Of a DNA stretch of 64,000 nucleotides, positions 13,901 through 25,500 are shown piece by piece. Source of the stretch: Bimastos eiseni (taxonomy: Eukaryota > Annelida > Clitellata > Crassiclitellata > Lumbricidae); contig OY365808.1 of NCBI GenBank assembly GCA_959347315.1, positions 2,825,954-2,889,953 on the forward strand, written 5' to 3'. The notes beneath the pieces were generated by a model. The model worked only from the letters and a program-made list of their open reading frames with translations. It ran no database searches and had not been told where the DNA came from. Made by a program: the position numbers and the translations under genes. Each line of letters opens with the position of its first letter. Within the stretch, counting starts at the first letter, position 1.

Positions 13901-16900
13901 AGCATAAATGAAAAGTTCTGAACCCATCATCAAACGGAAATCATATAAAATGAGAATATCAACTAACTGCAAATCTTGATAGGATATTAGCTCCTGCTCC
14001 AACACCAAAGCCAACAAAGCTTTTTAAGCTGACAAAGAGCAAATGCAATTTTCTCAATTTATCAAATGCAATTAAATATACATATAAATACATATAAACT
14101 TCACAGCAAATATAAATATAATTTTTTTTAAATTCACAGCAAGCACAATTTTTATTTAAATCCAATAAAATTCGCAGCAGGCACCGTTTACTTAATTCAT
14201 TCACAAAAGAGACTATAATTCACACAAAACAGTTATTTTCGTACATTATCTCCTTTGTATTATGATTCTTATTATTATATTCTAATCTTACATTAATTAT
14301 CTTAGCTTTATCTCAATATTATAATCATTATAATTATTATTATCATAATTATCTTAAAAAGCTTTGTTGTTGTTCTGGGGTTAGTTGCTTAAACTCCTAA
14401 TAAAAGTATTGGGGTTAGTTAATATTATTATTATAATTATTATTATTATTATAATTATTACTATCATTATCATTATTATTTTTATTATAATCATAATTAT
14501 TACTACTCAAACTTGTATACACTACAAAACAAGTCACACCGATATTTGAGTTTGATACGCAAATGTCAGCTACTTGTATAAACAGCAGTTATGAGGTATT
14601 CACAGAAGGCATCTCATCTACCCAGAGGGCATCAATGTGTCCTAAAGCTGTTGAGTTCCGAATATTACCCGCATTGTTTCACAACGTCCAACAGAGCTTC
14701 GGCCAGATTGTCCATACTTGGATAGGCACAACTGAAAAATTGACAAACAGAGACCTCGATCGTCTCAAGGGCAACTCATTGCACATGGCCAACCAGTTAT
14801 AGAGGTCAGCCATAAAGGATGCCAGTAAAATATGACCTACTTTCAACCCTTGCCCACTGAAAAGGCAGCAAAGGCAGCAGAGAAACTCGCTACTGCGCAT
14901 ACTATGACAGCGACAGTCCTAATCCTGGAGAAATGAGGAGGGCAATGCTAATCACCAGAACCGTTAAATATCAACTAACCATCCATCTTGCATGACATGC
15001 TAACAAGGACGTTCACCTAGGTTAGTAGCTAACAAGTAGTAGTTAGCTTTACTCTAAGTAGTAGTAGTTAGTAGCTCTCAGGGTTAACAATACTGGAAAA
15101 AGTATTGGCGACACCAACACCTCCCAATAAAAGTATTGGCCATACAAACACCATTGGTGACACCAATACCTCCTAATAAAAGTATTGGTGATACCAACAC
15201 CTCCTATTGAAGTATTTTTGATACCAACACCTCTTAATAATTTATTAAAAGTATTGCAATACCAATGCTAATACGCTTACAAATTTTTTCTCTAAGTAAT
15301 CCCACGTATATTGACATAAAATATTTGCAAACATTGTCACACAATAATGACTTCCCTATTTCCGTTCACATGAAATATCACGGATTGCATAACAAGGCAA
15401 TTCTCACCATTTTCTTGATTGCGATCTATAAATTACAGTGATAAAAAGTATCGGTAACAAGTATTGTTGACAGGCTAAAAATGTATCAGCAATACACATC
15501 TATGCTCAATATAAATAAGATAAAATTATAAAATATAAAATAAGATAAAATTTTAAAATATAAAATATAAAATAAGATAAAATTATAAAATATAAAATAA
15601 GATAAAATTATAAAATATAAAATAAGATAAAATTATAAAATATAAAATAAGATAAAGTTATAGCTATACTCGCTGCAATCCTGAGCAAAAGCATCGGCAA
15701 TACCAAGAATTGCAATATACTTTATGATGACGTTAACAGCCCTGGTAGCAACACCATCTCAGCATGGTACACGAAGGTTCCAGAAAGACATGGTTTCCCC
15801 ATTAGCAGTGGTGGTAGCACCACTTCTTGCAGAATAAACGAATGGTAAGAGTAGGCATACTGTTCTGATAATGGTAAGAGTAGGCATACTGTCCTGATAA
15901 TGTTGGTGAATCCTCCTCCTGGCCAGGTGCATTCACGTGGTAGAGGCAGAAGTTGTTGAGCAGAGGTTGCATGTCGGAAAAATGGCAGAACCCATCGAAG
16001 CACGAAGCACCTGGTAGAACAAAACAACTTCCGTAATTGTAATTAGAAATTTATGAAGCACTATATAATAAACACATGTCCTCACTGTTATAATTCAGCT
16101 GAATTTAATGCATTATGAAATTAATATTTTCAATGAGAATGTGATGATTGGTAATGCAACAATACACGGGAGGTTCGTTATAATCTGGGAGCGCTCCTGA
16201 GTAGGTTCTTGAAGGGATGCTATATAAATGCTCAGAATGAATGAATGAGATGCCTCATGATAAGTTGATAACGTGAAATCTGATATACAGCAGTTGTGTC
16301 ACATAGCAAATGCAGTTCCAGAAAATAACTTATAACAGAATTTCATGATAAGGCAGTTCTTATACCATAACCTAAGACGAATTAGGGCTCATACTATCTT
16401 TTGTTCAACGAGTTATAACCACTATGGTCCAAGCTAGATCTTATGCCACCATTGACCCTCCTAAGGAATGCCCTTATCCCATTTTCTAGGTGTTACTTTT
16501 CTCTGGCTCTCTTCCAATAGCATACATCCTTCTTCCTCATCATTGAAACTATACTCTTGGGGTGCCTATACTGGTCACAGAGTGAGTTGTGCTATATAAA
16601 GTAGAATGATACATTAAAAAATAATAAATATACAATCTTAAGAAATAAAAAAGACAATTATAATCAAGTCTCTGGTCTAAATGCCTGGAAATTCTTCCCA
16701 CACCAATTCCAAAGGCCAAAAGACTTTATGTTTTTATAAGACAGTCTAAAATGTACTTATCACACAACTCATAACAGTTTAATCCACAAAAAATCCTACA
16801 AGAAGCTTCCCACTGATGTAGTATAAAAGTCTAAGTAGTATAGAGATTGTCGTAAAGACAAATACAGACCACAGCTACAAAACTAAATAAAAACCGTGCC

Positions 16901-17215
16901 AGATACAAACTGTTCATTCCGATGTCATGATAGGTCAGGATTGCAGGCTGTGCTCGATTGCCCACAACCTCAACGCGGATGTGGCCTGCCTCAGTCTTAA
17001 CATAGCAGCCCTGAAGACAAAAACAACTGCAATCACACAGAACACTCAGCGCCTCCAAGTAGATATCTTAAGGGGTGCTATATAAATTAATTACAAAACA
17101 ACAAAAGATTGGCTCTTTAAAGGCTCATTTTCCAAGCCCCATCATTTCGCGATGGCATAGGCCTAGTGTTAAAAAACTGTACAGATAAGGCAAGTTCAAC
17201 TAGAGGGATTCATGT

Positions 17216-17261
<46 letters not shown>

Positions 17262-17666
17262 CCTTTACTATAATAAACGTTATTCAACTTTTCATGGACA
17301 CTGAAAATAAAAAGGTGTTTTAAACTAATCATAGAAATTAGTACTGGGCAAAACATGTAGGTTACCGTTGTCAACAGTTTACGGTAAAATATGATTTTAG
17401 CGTCGGTAATTATTCTATGTGTGCTTAATGTCAGGCTACATACGCATTTACTTTCATGACATCCAGCTTCTATATTCATAAACTAAAACGTTCTAAGTAG
17501 CGTTTATGTTAACTGTTCAGTGTACATTAATAAATAATTACAGACGCTAAAACCATATATTGCCAAGTTTTCATACCCTAGCAAACATTTCCGACAGCTT
17601 TCTTCTGGCCGATCCTGATAAACCGGTACTCTCCAACTCTATATCGGTGAAACCCAGTGCGGCCAT
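7977..17666 (-). CDS. NDRG: NDRG-family protein (alpha/beta-hydrolase fold), 12 coding exons
   Basis: N-myc downstream-regulated proteins have an alpha/beta-hydrolase fold without catalytic activity; in animals they act in stress response, trafficking and differentiation. Exons in transcript order (minus): 17666-17577, 17010-16911, 16010-15890, 14731-14669, 14028-13968, 13402-13316, 12733-12656, 11541-11441, 10562-10521, 9145-9046, 8784-8700 and 8086-7977. All phases join, giving 345 aa, the usual family length. Diagnostic segments are AILTYHDIGMN, YPSMDNLAEALLDVV, GLILVN, INPQNLGHFIDSYTRR and VAEAVLYFLQGLGY. The usual nucleophile elbow GxSxG reads GVGAG (residues 133-137), so there is no serine nucleophile, as expected for the family. 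The N-terminal residues before GHIRVEVVGN are divergent, and the start rests on the first in-phase ATG. The C-terminus is short and basic, without the NDRG1 decapeptide repeats. I cannot assign a paralogue number. The 42-nt ninth exon has a weak donor (GTGCAA). Confidence 0.92.
8224..8518. mobile_element. hAT-type MITE, 295 bp
   Basis: The termini are CAGTGGTTCCCAACC and, on the opposite strand, CAGCAATTCCCAACC, the familiar hAT end. The flanking 8-bp target duplication is ATCTACAT/ATATACAT with one mismatch. The interior is AT-rich with no transposase. It lies in the last NDRG intron. Confidence 0.85.
8868..8990. repeat. SINE/LINE-derived dispersed repeat ('TTTATATAGCACC' type)
   Basis: The segment starts with the recurring ATTTATATAGCACCTTC motif also seen near 4187, 10598, 44036, 46048, 53566, 57104 and 59070. 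It is intronic in NDRG. Confidence 0.4.
9519..9550. repeat. (ATTG)n microsatellite
   Basis: About seven perfect tetranucleotide units lie in an NDRG intron. Confidence 0.85.
10590..10835 (+). repeat. Dispersed SINE-like repeat, family A, copy 1
   Basis: It opens with TAATGTAATCAAGCATTTA, then CCCTTCAAGATATCTACT, and carries the long block TGGGCCCAC.CACAAGCGTGG-AACCAACCAATGGA and 'CAGATGGCAT'. The same order occurs in the copy at 53548-53800. It lies in an NDRG intron. Confidence 0.65.
11248..11309 (-). pseudogene. Partial duplicate of NDRG exon 2 inside a later intron
   Basis: These 62 bases match 16934-16995 at 61 positions, in the same orientation. The single difference is silent (CAC to CAT, His). 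Read on the minus strand, the block is preceded by a CTCTAG acceptor-like site and followed by a GTTTGT donor-like site, the same donor hexamer used by the real exon 2. Inclusion as a 64-nt exon between coding exons 8 and 9 would shift the frame, so it is either a pseudo-exon or a poison exon. The copy lacks the first 15 and last 23 bases of the real exon. Confidence 0.85.
12310..12505 (+). mobile_element. LINE 3'-end remnant
   Basis: The end block GATAAGCTGGTGCC...TTGGCTTTC..GTGGCATTT occurs here as AATAAGCTGGTGCCCTGCAC and again at 31942-32030 and, more diverged, near 19258. It closes with GAGATTACGATTACAA, as in the LINE tail at 31660. It lies in an NDRG intron. Confidence 0.5.
13286..13310. 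repeat. (CA)n microsatellite next to an NDRG splice donor
   Basis: A run of about 11 CA units lies 5 bp from the donor of the exon at 13402-13316 (minus strand), so it occupies the first bases of the following intron. Confidence 0.9.
14400..14500. repeat. ATT/ATA-rich microsatellite
   Basis: Interrupted ATT trinucleotide tract in an NDRG intron. Confidence 0.7.
15090..15270. repeat. ~40-bp minisatellite
   Basis: Four or more imperfect units combine AAAAGTATTGGTGA with TACCAACACCTCCTAAT. They sit in an NDRG intron. Confidence 0.7.
15515..15662. repeat. 25-bp AT-rich minisatellite
   Basis: About five copies of ATAAGATAAAATTATAAAAT plus ATAAA, nearly identical to one another, in an NDRG intron. 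Confidence 0.85.
15841..15897 (-). repeat. 29-bp tandem duplication across an NDRG splice donor
   Basis: The exon 3 donor region (minus strand GGACA-GTATGCC) is duplicated 29 bp further into the intron as GAACA-GTATGCC. Both copies offer the same donor hexamer. Use of the distal donor would add 29 nt and break the frame, so I take the proximal donor (exon edge at 15890) as the coding one. Confidence 0.8.
17219..17259. repeat. (TA)n microsatellite
   Basis: Uninterrupted TA run of about 40 bp in the first NDRG intron. Confidence 0.95.
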
Positions 17667-18010
17667 CCCTTTGTGCAGTTAATTATTACTTTCAATTAAG
17701 TAAATACAATCGCTAATTAGATCTAAATCTAACGTTGTGGGTGCACTCTCAGTAAAGCCCGTCGATGTATGCAGCAGATCTAAGCGTAACGGCATGCGCC
17801 TACATTACAAAATGATTGTTCCAGGCATAAGACGAAACTTAACTTCTGTTTAGAATTGTACGTATCACACTTTTGCGAACGATAATTTATAAAAAATGAT
17901 GACCTAGAACAGTCTAAACGGAATTTTGAAACCTCAACATTACACAAGACGCTTATTCACGTTGACGATCGGATGGTGACGCCAGAGGGAGTGCATGAGT
18001 AAGTAAGATA
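17667..18010. other. NDRG upstream region
   Basis: The NDRG start codon is at 17666. Its 5' UTR and promoter should lie here and to the right. I see no TATA box or initiator that I would defend. Confidence 0.3.
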
Positions 18011-18740
18011 ATCGTCGTCGTAAACTCGACCTTCTAAAGCACCCACACAACTCCCCAAGAGCGAAGTCGCAGGAAGCATTTTATTTACATTTTACAGGCG
18101 CTTAACAAAATTGATAGGCAGTGCCAGTGGGTCAAGATTCAGAGTCAGAAATGCAGACAGTCAGATGGATAAGGTGGATGGTGTTTAATCAGTTTAGACT
18201 TCTGAGGTGAAACTGCGAGGGAGGCAGAGGGAAGAGGAGGACTCTGGATTAGCGAGAAAGCAGTTTTCCGTTTTCTGTGAAAGGCATGTGGGGAGATTGC
18301 AAGAGGTGAGGATGTGTTTGGAAAGTTCATTAGATGGATCAGATTATGGTCGTAGGGCCTAATACTGGAGGGAGTTTGTTCCACAGAGATGGAACAGCAA
18401 CGGCTGGGCCTATGCGGCGATTTGCAAATTTTAACGAGGAGGTAACGGAAGAGCGATGTTTTAGGGTGGTAGAGGAACAGGTTGAACGATGTGGTTGGAT
18501 CGTGAACAACTGGCGTTGATATGAGGAATGCCATGATTTGAGTGTGTTATAGGTGAGCGATAGGACTGTATTCTCAACCCATTCAGGTATATTGAGCCAC
18601 TGGAGTTATTATTTTGGTTACATGGGTGATGTCGCGATGTTTGTGGATTTGTTGCAGTCGTTGGTGTCGAAGGCTGCAGAAATTTCAAGAATGGCGAGAT
18701 TTTCGGGCCTTGTGGGTTCGAGAACACATCCACGACAGAC
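18010..18740 (-). mobile_element. L2/CR1-like LINE, decayed 3' part
   Basis: Read on the minus strand, it contains HIVQPVPLPP, SPLAISPHAFHRKRK and a 3' UTR with TTAAGCGCCTGT...GCGACTTCGCTCTTG. The same pieces occur in the same order in the plus-strand LINE at 30842-31680. Several frameshifts and stops show that it is dead. It separates NDRG from ACADL. Confidence 0.75.
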
Positions 18741-19119
18741 GTTACCCTCTGCTATGACAGAATCGCCACGGACCCTGCCTGCCGGGAATTTAACCCCAAA
18801 ATCGAAAGTTGCAAAATTTTCGGCGCATCTCGACTTTGTGATTTGATATTTTACTTTTGAACCAGGTCCACAAAATTGCAAATCTAACCCATCACAGCTT
18901 TACTGCCTCTAACCAGTACATTTTCAAGTGCTTATAAAAGGCACCTGAATTATTCTATTATAACCATGTATGGATAAGCACAAAAGCTTCCATAGGACCT
19001 AACAGGCTATAAGTTTTTTGATTGCTTAATTATGAGCATATGTTTCAGAAGTTTTATCATTGTATGATGACTATAAGACTGCAATATGACGAAGTAAACA
19101 CAGAGGAAAAAAGGCATAC

Positions 19120-19125
19120 TTTATT
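19120..19125 (-). terminator. Candidate ACADL poly(A) signal
   Basis: AATAAA on the minus strand, about 390 bp beyond the ACADL stop codon. Confidence 0.5.
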
Positions 19126-19510
19126 GCAAATATAACAACCTTCATAATCACTGGTCCCATTCTCAAACGCACACAGAATCTTACACAACAACTCTGAATA
19201 ACGGAGACAGATAATACAACACTACACCAAACCGGGTCCTAAATCACCAAAAGTGCTTGAGAATAAGTTGATGCTGTGCACTTAACTCTTCAGTAGCGCA
19301 TTCGAAATTTACATCGAAAACAACCAACAAATATCTTACATTCATCATACTTTCTCTCATTCTCTGTAGTCCAAAGTTGCCTAAATAGAATCGTTGATAA
19401 TTTCATGATTTAACATTCTCACTGTTTCTATACAATATGTTCATTGATGAGTGACAACACTAAACCATTTTGCGATTTGCGGCAGAGACTGACGTCCAAC
19501 CACAGAGTGG

Positions 19511-22500
19511 TTACTTGTCGGCTAGAATGCACCGAGCAATCAGCTCCTTCATGATCTCGTTACTTCCTGCATAGATTTGCTGGACACGTGAATCAACAAA
19601 GGCCTTTGCGATCGGATATTCCCACATGTATCCGAACCCACCGTGTAACTGGAGACACTGCGTTGCAATGCGGTTCTGTAAGTCTGAAATCCTGGAAGAA
19701 AATATTATTAATATTAATATTATTACAGGTAAATATGATCTCACAGGATTTCAAAGGTCATTCAGTTATTAATATTATTATTATTATGATTATTAAGGTC
19801 ACAGTAACCATTTTGACAGTCTGAAATCCTGAAAAAATATTGTCATTATTTTTATTATAGGCATATATGATCCCACAGGATTTCAAAATCAGTTACTATT
19901 ATTATTGTTGTTGAGCATTTTATATTAAACACCGCTATCAAATGAATTAGTATCAATCAATGTCAATCAGTCATTGTTAGTTGAGGACTTGCTCAAGGTC
20001 ACATGTAACCAACTCAGGAATTAGAGTCTAGAAACCTGTAGTCTTCACCTTACAAGGCAAGCTCTCTAACCAACCATTGCATCCCACAACTAGTATAAAT
20101 ATGGTACATGGCAGATAAGCACATCTGACACAGGCAAACGTACTTAATATATTTATTTTGGCAACTTGAACTAAGACCAAACTGATGGGCCTCTGAACCT
20201 CTGAAACAATGCAGCACTCATGAATATGTTTGTGCCCAGCATTCGGCCATTAATTGCGCTTTAGAAATTTAGAAACGACGATCACAAATAAGCTGAATGG
20301 ATAGCTCTTCTTCTTACATTACTCTAAATTACATGTAAATATTAACAATTCGATGGTGTGTAAAGTTCTGACCAGTATTTTGCCATGGAAGCCCTCTGCG
20401 AATCGAGTCCATCTCTGTTGTGGATCGCAAGGCAGGAGTCGACAAACGCTCGGCCGATGCAAATCTCCGTCTTCATTTCAGCCAATTTATGCTGAATTGT
20501 CTGCAAACAAACAAAACAGAATCCCCGAATTGTAATATCCAAACTTATAATCTCCTCTTACAACCAAGGTGGTCCAAAGGAGGTCAGAGTCTGGCTGCCA
20601 GAGTAGCTGTCAAAGTGGGTGTCCCTTATGTCAAGTGACGGAGTAGAAATTTCTGAAGAGGCAAGACTTCAATTTTGAAAGGAAAGACAGAAGACACCAT
20701 AACTCCCACTGAACGGAAGACATACCAGTCACAAAAATCATGAATATGGGGACCTAAACGGCATAGTCAAAACAATTAAATGGGCAGCAAGGGTCAACAA
20801 TTTTTATTCACTGCAATGCTCAGTACTATCGACTGATGTTTGGGTCAATAGATATTATTATTATTATTTCAGCATCATCGATTTTATCCACTGATCTTTA
20901 TATAAAAACATTTACTAGTTTGTTGTTTTTCAATTCTACTCTCATTGTCCACTGTCACTCATGTCAGCGTTTCTGTCCGATTGTTTTTTTTCTCAATAAA
21001 AGAATATCGTCATCAGCATCAATAAATGCAGAATAATAATACTAATAATAGAATTAAAGTGGCAACCTGTAGTGATGAGATGGTCTTTCCAAAGGCCTTT
21101 CTTTCTTTTACATACTTCCTTGTCAACTCAAACATCGCCTCGCTCATTGCTGTACCCGTTATTCCAACTATGAGGCGCTCTTGCGGGAGCTCTTGCATCA
21201 GATAGTAGAAGCCACGGTTTGCCTCGCCAAGCAAGGCCGAACTTGGCAGGCGTACATCGTCGAAGAACAGCTCTGCCGTATCCTACATAATGCAGACCAC
21301 GAGTAAAGTAATCGTAGAATTTATATAGTAACCAGACGATGTCTGATTGACACCAACCTGTTGTAGCATCATCATTGATTGTCATTATTTTTACGATTAT
21401 TATGATCATAATTATCATTCAATTATTATTATTATTATTATACTCATCATAATCATTTAATACTATTTCCATTATTATCATTGTAATTAGCATTAGTTGA
21501 TTTCATACATCTTAAGACATGAAATTATTGACTGAATTAATGAACGGATTTCATCCGACTGCCATCCGTTTATCTATTATTACTATTTATTATTATTAAC
21601 ACTCTTTGTACTGTATGAAGACTAGGGATGAACCGAAACATGGTTGTTTAAGAAAATTGGATATTTTTATTTACAAAAAGACAATCAGTATAACTAAAAA
21701 TACAAATATTGCTACCATTAGTAGGCCTACTCATTAGTTACTACATCCTAGTGCAAACTAAGGTAAAACTAAAAAATCATAAAAGTTGTGCAAACTGCCA
21801 AACTAAAAATCAACAGAATGAGACTTCTTTTAAACATTCCAAACTCGGTTTGGACTCAGCAAAATTCAACTTGTAAAACTCAATACTCAGACTCGGCAAG
21901 CAATTCAAACTCGGTTTCACCCCAATGAAGACTTCTAAAAGCTAAGTTAGTATTTTAAAACAAAATACACTGCAAATGCATAGCACCTGTGCTTTGAGAC
22001 CAAGCTTTTCCAGTTTCTTTCCTTTCTTAAATCCAGGCATTCCTGCCTCCACAAGGAACAAGCTGATACCATGTGCAGCCGACTTGGCGCCTGTGTCCGT
22101 AATGGCAACGACAATGACTAAATCAGACAGGTAGCCGTTCGTAATAAACGTTTTGCTACCATTGAGGATCCAATCATTGCCATCCTTCTTGGCAACTGTA
22201 CGAATTCCTTGTAAGTCGCTGTAATGTTAATAAAATGTACGAATGTAAGAAAGTACAACAAAACATAAGAAAATATAAGAAAATATATAGGAAAATATAT
22301 AAGAAAATATATAGGAAAATATATAAGAAAATGCAAGATATGTTTAAGGGAAAACTTCAAAGGTACTCAAGGAAAATTTCAGAGATGGTCAAAGGAAATT
22401 TCAAAGAAGGCCAAGGGAAGTTCCAGAGGTGGCATAGGGAAATTCGAGAGACGGTGAAAGGAAATTCGAGAGATGATAAAGGGAAATTCGAGAGATGGTC

Positions 22501-25500
22501 AATGGATATATCTTGTCGCATTGTGCCCTGGCTTTTAAAGATGATTCTTCTCCTGAAACGTTTCCAGGAAGATAGATGTGTCTACCTGCCAGCTCCAGGT
22601 TCTGTCATTGCGATCGCACTGATGCATGTCCCATCGATCATGCGTGGAATGAACTTTTGAATCTGTTCCTTGGATCCGAAGTGAACCAAGTATGGCATCA
22701 CGATGTCGGAATGGAGGAGGAAGCCAGGACCGGAACAGTTGCAATATGCTCTGAAACGAAAATGAACAGTCTTAAGACAATTATTAATTTCAAAAGAAAA
22801 TGAACTGTCCAAGAGAATGGATTTAGAAAAAAGACCAGTTGACGACAATGGATTTTCCAAAAATGAGCAGTCTACAGCAATGGATTCAAAAAGAAAATGA
22901 ACCTTCTAAGACAATGAATTTTCCAAAAATGAGCAGTCTACAACAATGGTTTCAAAAAGAAAATGAACCTTCTAAGACAATGGATTTTAAAATTTTTTAG
23001 TGACAGAAAACCGTACAAAGCACTCATTTTTGCTATACAGTGTTTCAAGAAATAAATGTAACTGTAAGTTGTTATGCTGGAATAACCACGTAATAATGTT
23101 AATTATCTTAACATTGAACTGTGCCTAGCAAGATGGAATGAAGAATGTGAAGAACTCAGCTCATAGCTCGTAATTTTATTAATTCAGTTGTAATTTTTTT
23201 ACTAAACTGCTGTAGAGCTCCTGGCTGACTGCACTAAATCTGAGAATCAGTGTAACCTTGGTTGAAAACCAGTCTAAGTGAATTTATGAAGCAAACTTGC
23301 ATCAAAGATTAATACTGGTCATCATCTACTTTTAGAATTTACATTCTACATAAGTATTGTTAAAAACAAAAGGCTGGGACTTGATAAAACTAAGTGAAGA
23401 CTAACTTAGTTAAAGTCAACTACAGCATAACTAGATTACTTAATAAAAAAAACTACCAAGGCAACGTTTACATTCATGCGTAAACTGTGTGAAGCTTAAA
23501 GTTTAACCATGTATTGTAAAAGTTTGAAGAGTAACATTTACCTTGATATCATTTATCATTTGAAGGGTTGTATCATGTGAGCCAAAGTTTACCTTGATAT
23601 CATTTATCATGTAAAGGCTCGTATCATGTGAGCTAAAGTTTACTTTTATATCATTTATCACGTGAAGGCTCGTATCATGTAAACTAAAGTTTACCTTGAT
23701 ATCATTTATCATGTGAAGGCTGATACCATTTAAGCTAAAGTTTACATTAATATCATATCATGCGAGTTACAGTTTACCCTACCCCATTCAGACCCTTAGC
23801 AAGCCATCCATAATTATTTGAACGGCCATAGATTGTGCATCGGTGCGATTGGATAGAAAGATAGTTTGTGTTAAATGTGATATAATGTTTGATTCATCCT
23901 TTCTTCATCTGTAGTTAAGAGACCTGTTGCTTTTATCATTCAGTGTAAAACAAACTGTTATACAGGCTAGGGACATTGCCTTCATTCTGATATTCCAATT
24001 ATGAGAGCTGAAGTTGACCTTGATACCTTTAACCATATGACCTTAGGTTTACCTAAACACGTATTACCCATATAAGCTGAAGTTGACCTTCAATATTATG
24101 TAATAAAAAAACCTGCCTGGGCAAACAGGATTGAATTTACATTAATGGCAAAAGCCCTCATGGTAAGCTTATTTATAAAAAGGCTTAGTTACAAAACAGG
24201 AGAATATTATATGCACATGCAAAAACTGAAGATATTTTTGACGATAGGCCACTACTTAAGTCAAAATACGCTCAAGTGAACAAATACTCCTGCTTTTTGA
24301 CCGAAGTGGTCTTATCGTGTTGATAAGATCGCTTCAATAAAAAGCATTCTTAATTTATTGATCATATCGAAACCACCCCATGATTTCAGTGATCTGACAA
24401 TTAATTGACTAATAAGAACAACCATTTGGACCGACTGGAGATTTCACCTATAGCCAATCGAAAAAACTTCTACATATTCTTACACAGGAATAGGGTGTAC
24501 AACTGTACAATGCATTCTGAATGTATCTGAAATCGACTTGTGAAAACTGGCATACATTTCACAGCCATTTTACAGTAAGCCACACTATAACGATTGATTT
24601 TCATTCAAAAGTAATACCAGGTTGGCACACCACAACCTAGTTACAAGCAGGGATGAGCCGAGTTTGAAATTCTTGCCGAGTCCAAGTTTTAAGGGTTGAA
24701 TTTTGCTGAGTTCAGAATATTAAAAAGTCTCATTCTGCTGATTTTTAGTTTGGCAGTTTGCACAACTTTTATAAACATTTTAGTTTTGCATTAATTTCTA
24801 CTAGGAAGTATTAACTACTAATAGTAGCAGTATTTGTGTTTCAGTTAGGTCGATTGTCGTTTTGAAAATTAAAAAAAACGATTTTTTTCGTCTTCATAAC
24901 AGAAAATCTGAAAGATTAAAACTCGGACCCATTGTTCGTCCAAATCCTAGTAATGCCAAGTACTAAGAAACTCAGGCCAAACCAAGTTTCGAACCAAGTT
25001 TCAGGTCATCTCTAGTTACAAGATATATGATTAGCTTCATATGTGATATACCATGTCATGGTCTTGCTGTGGTACGCCTGGAAGTGAAACCTCAAAATTT
25101 TGTGGGGAAAGTGTCCAGACTCCTCAAATTAACGCCACCACTCTTCAAGAATTCTTACTCTCACACATCCATTCCTCCACCTTCTGGTCTGAAATCTAAA
25201 AAAAATGGGTGGGGTGTCAGGACATCTGAACAGATCTACTCCAAATTAATGTTCCCACTCTTCAAGAATTCCTACCCCGATGCAACATGAATTTTCACTG
25301 GGACCATAGTTCCTCTGCAAAAAATATGTTTTCTACACCCCTATGATATTATTTTCCTTTTTTTAGAATATAACAACAACAATTAATTCAACTACCAACA
25401 CTATAACCACAACAGCATCTATAATGATAAGAATAATAATAATAAAACCATCTGCAAAGACAAGCCATTCCAGAATGATGCCCCCCTAATTTTTTGAATC

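Noticed and set aside
18145..18733. Minus-strand ORFs of 129 and 90 codons as genes
   Set aside because: They match the LINE remnant at 30842-31685 and are frame-broken.
23503..23712. Repetitive 17-residue protein on the minus strand
   Set aside because: It arises because the 51-bp minisatellite period is divisible by three, and it lies inside an ACADL intron.
25027..25290. 87-codon plus-strand ORF next to a MITE in an ACADL intron
   Set aside because: No domain, antisense to ACADL and probably repeat-derived.
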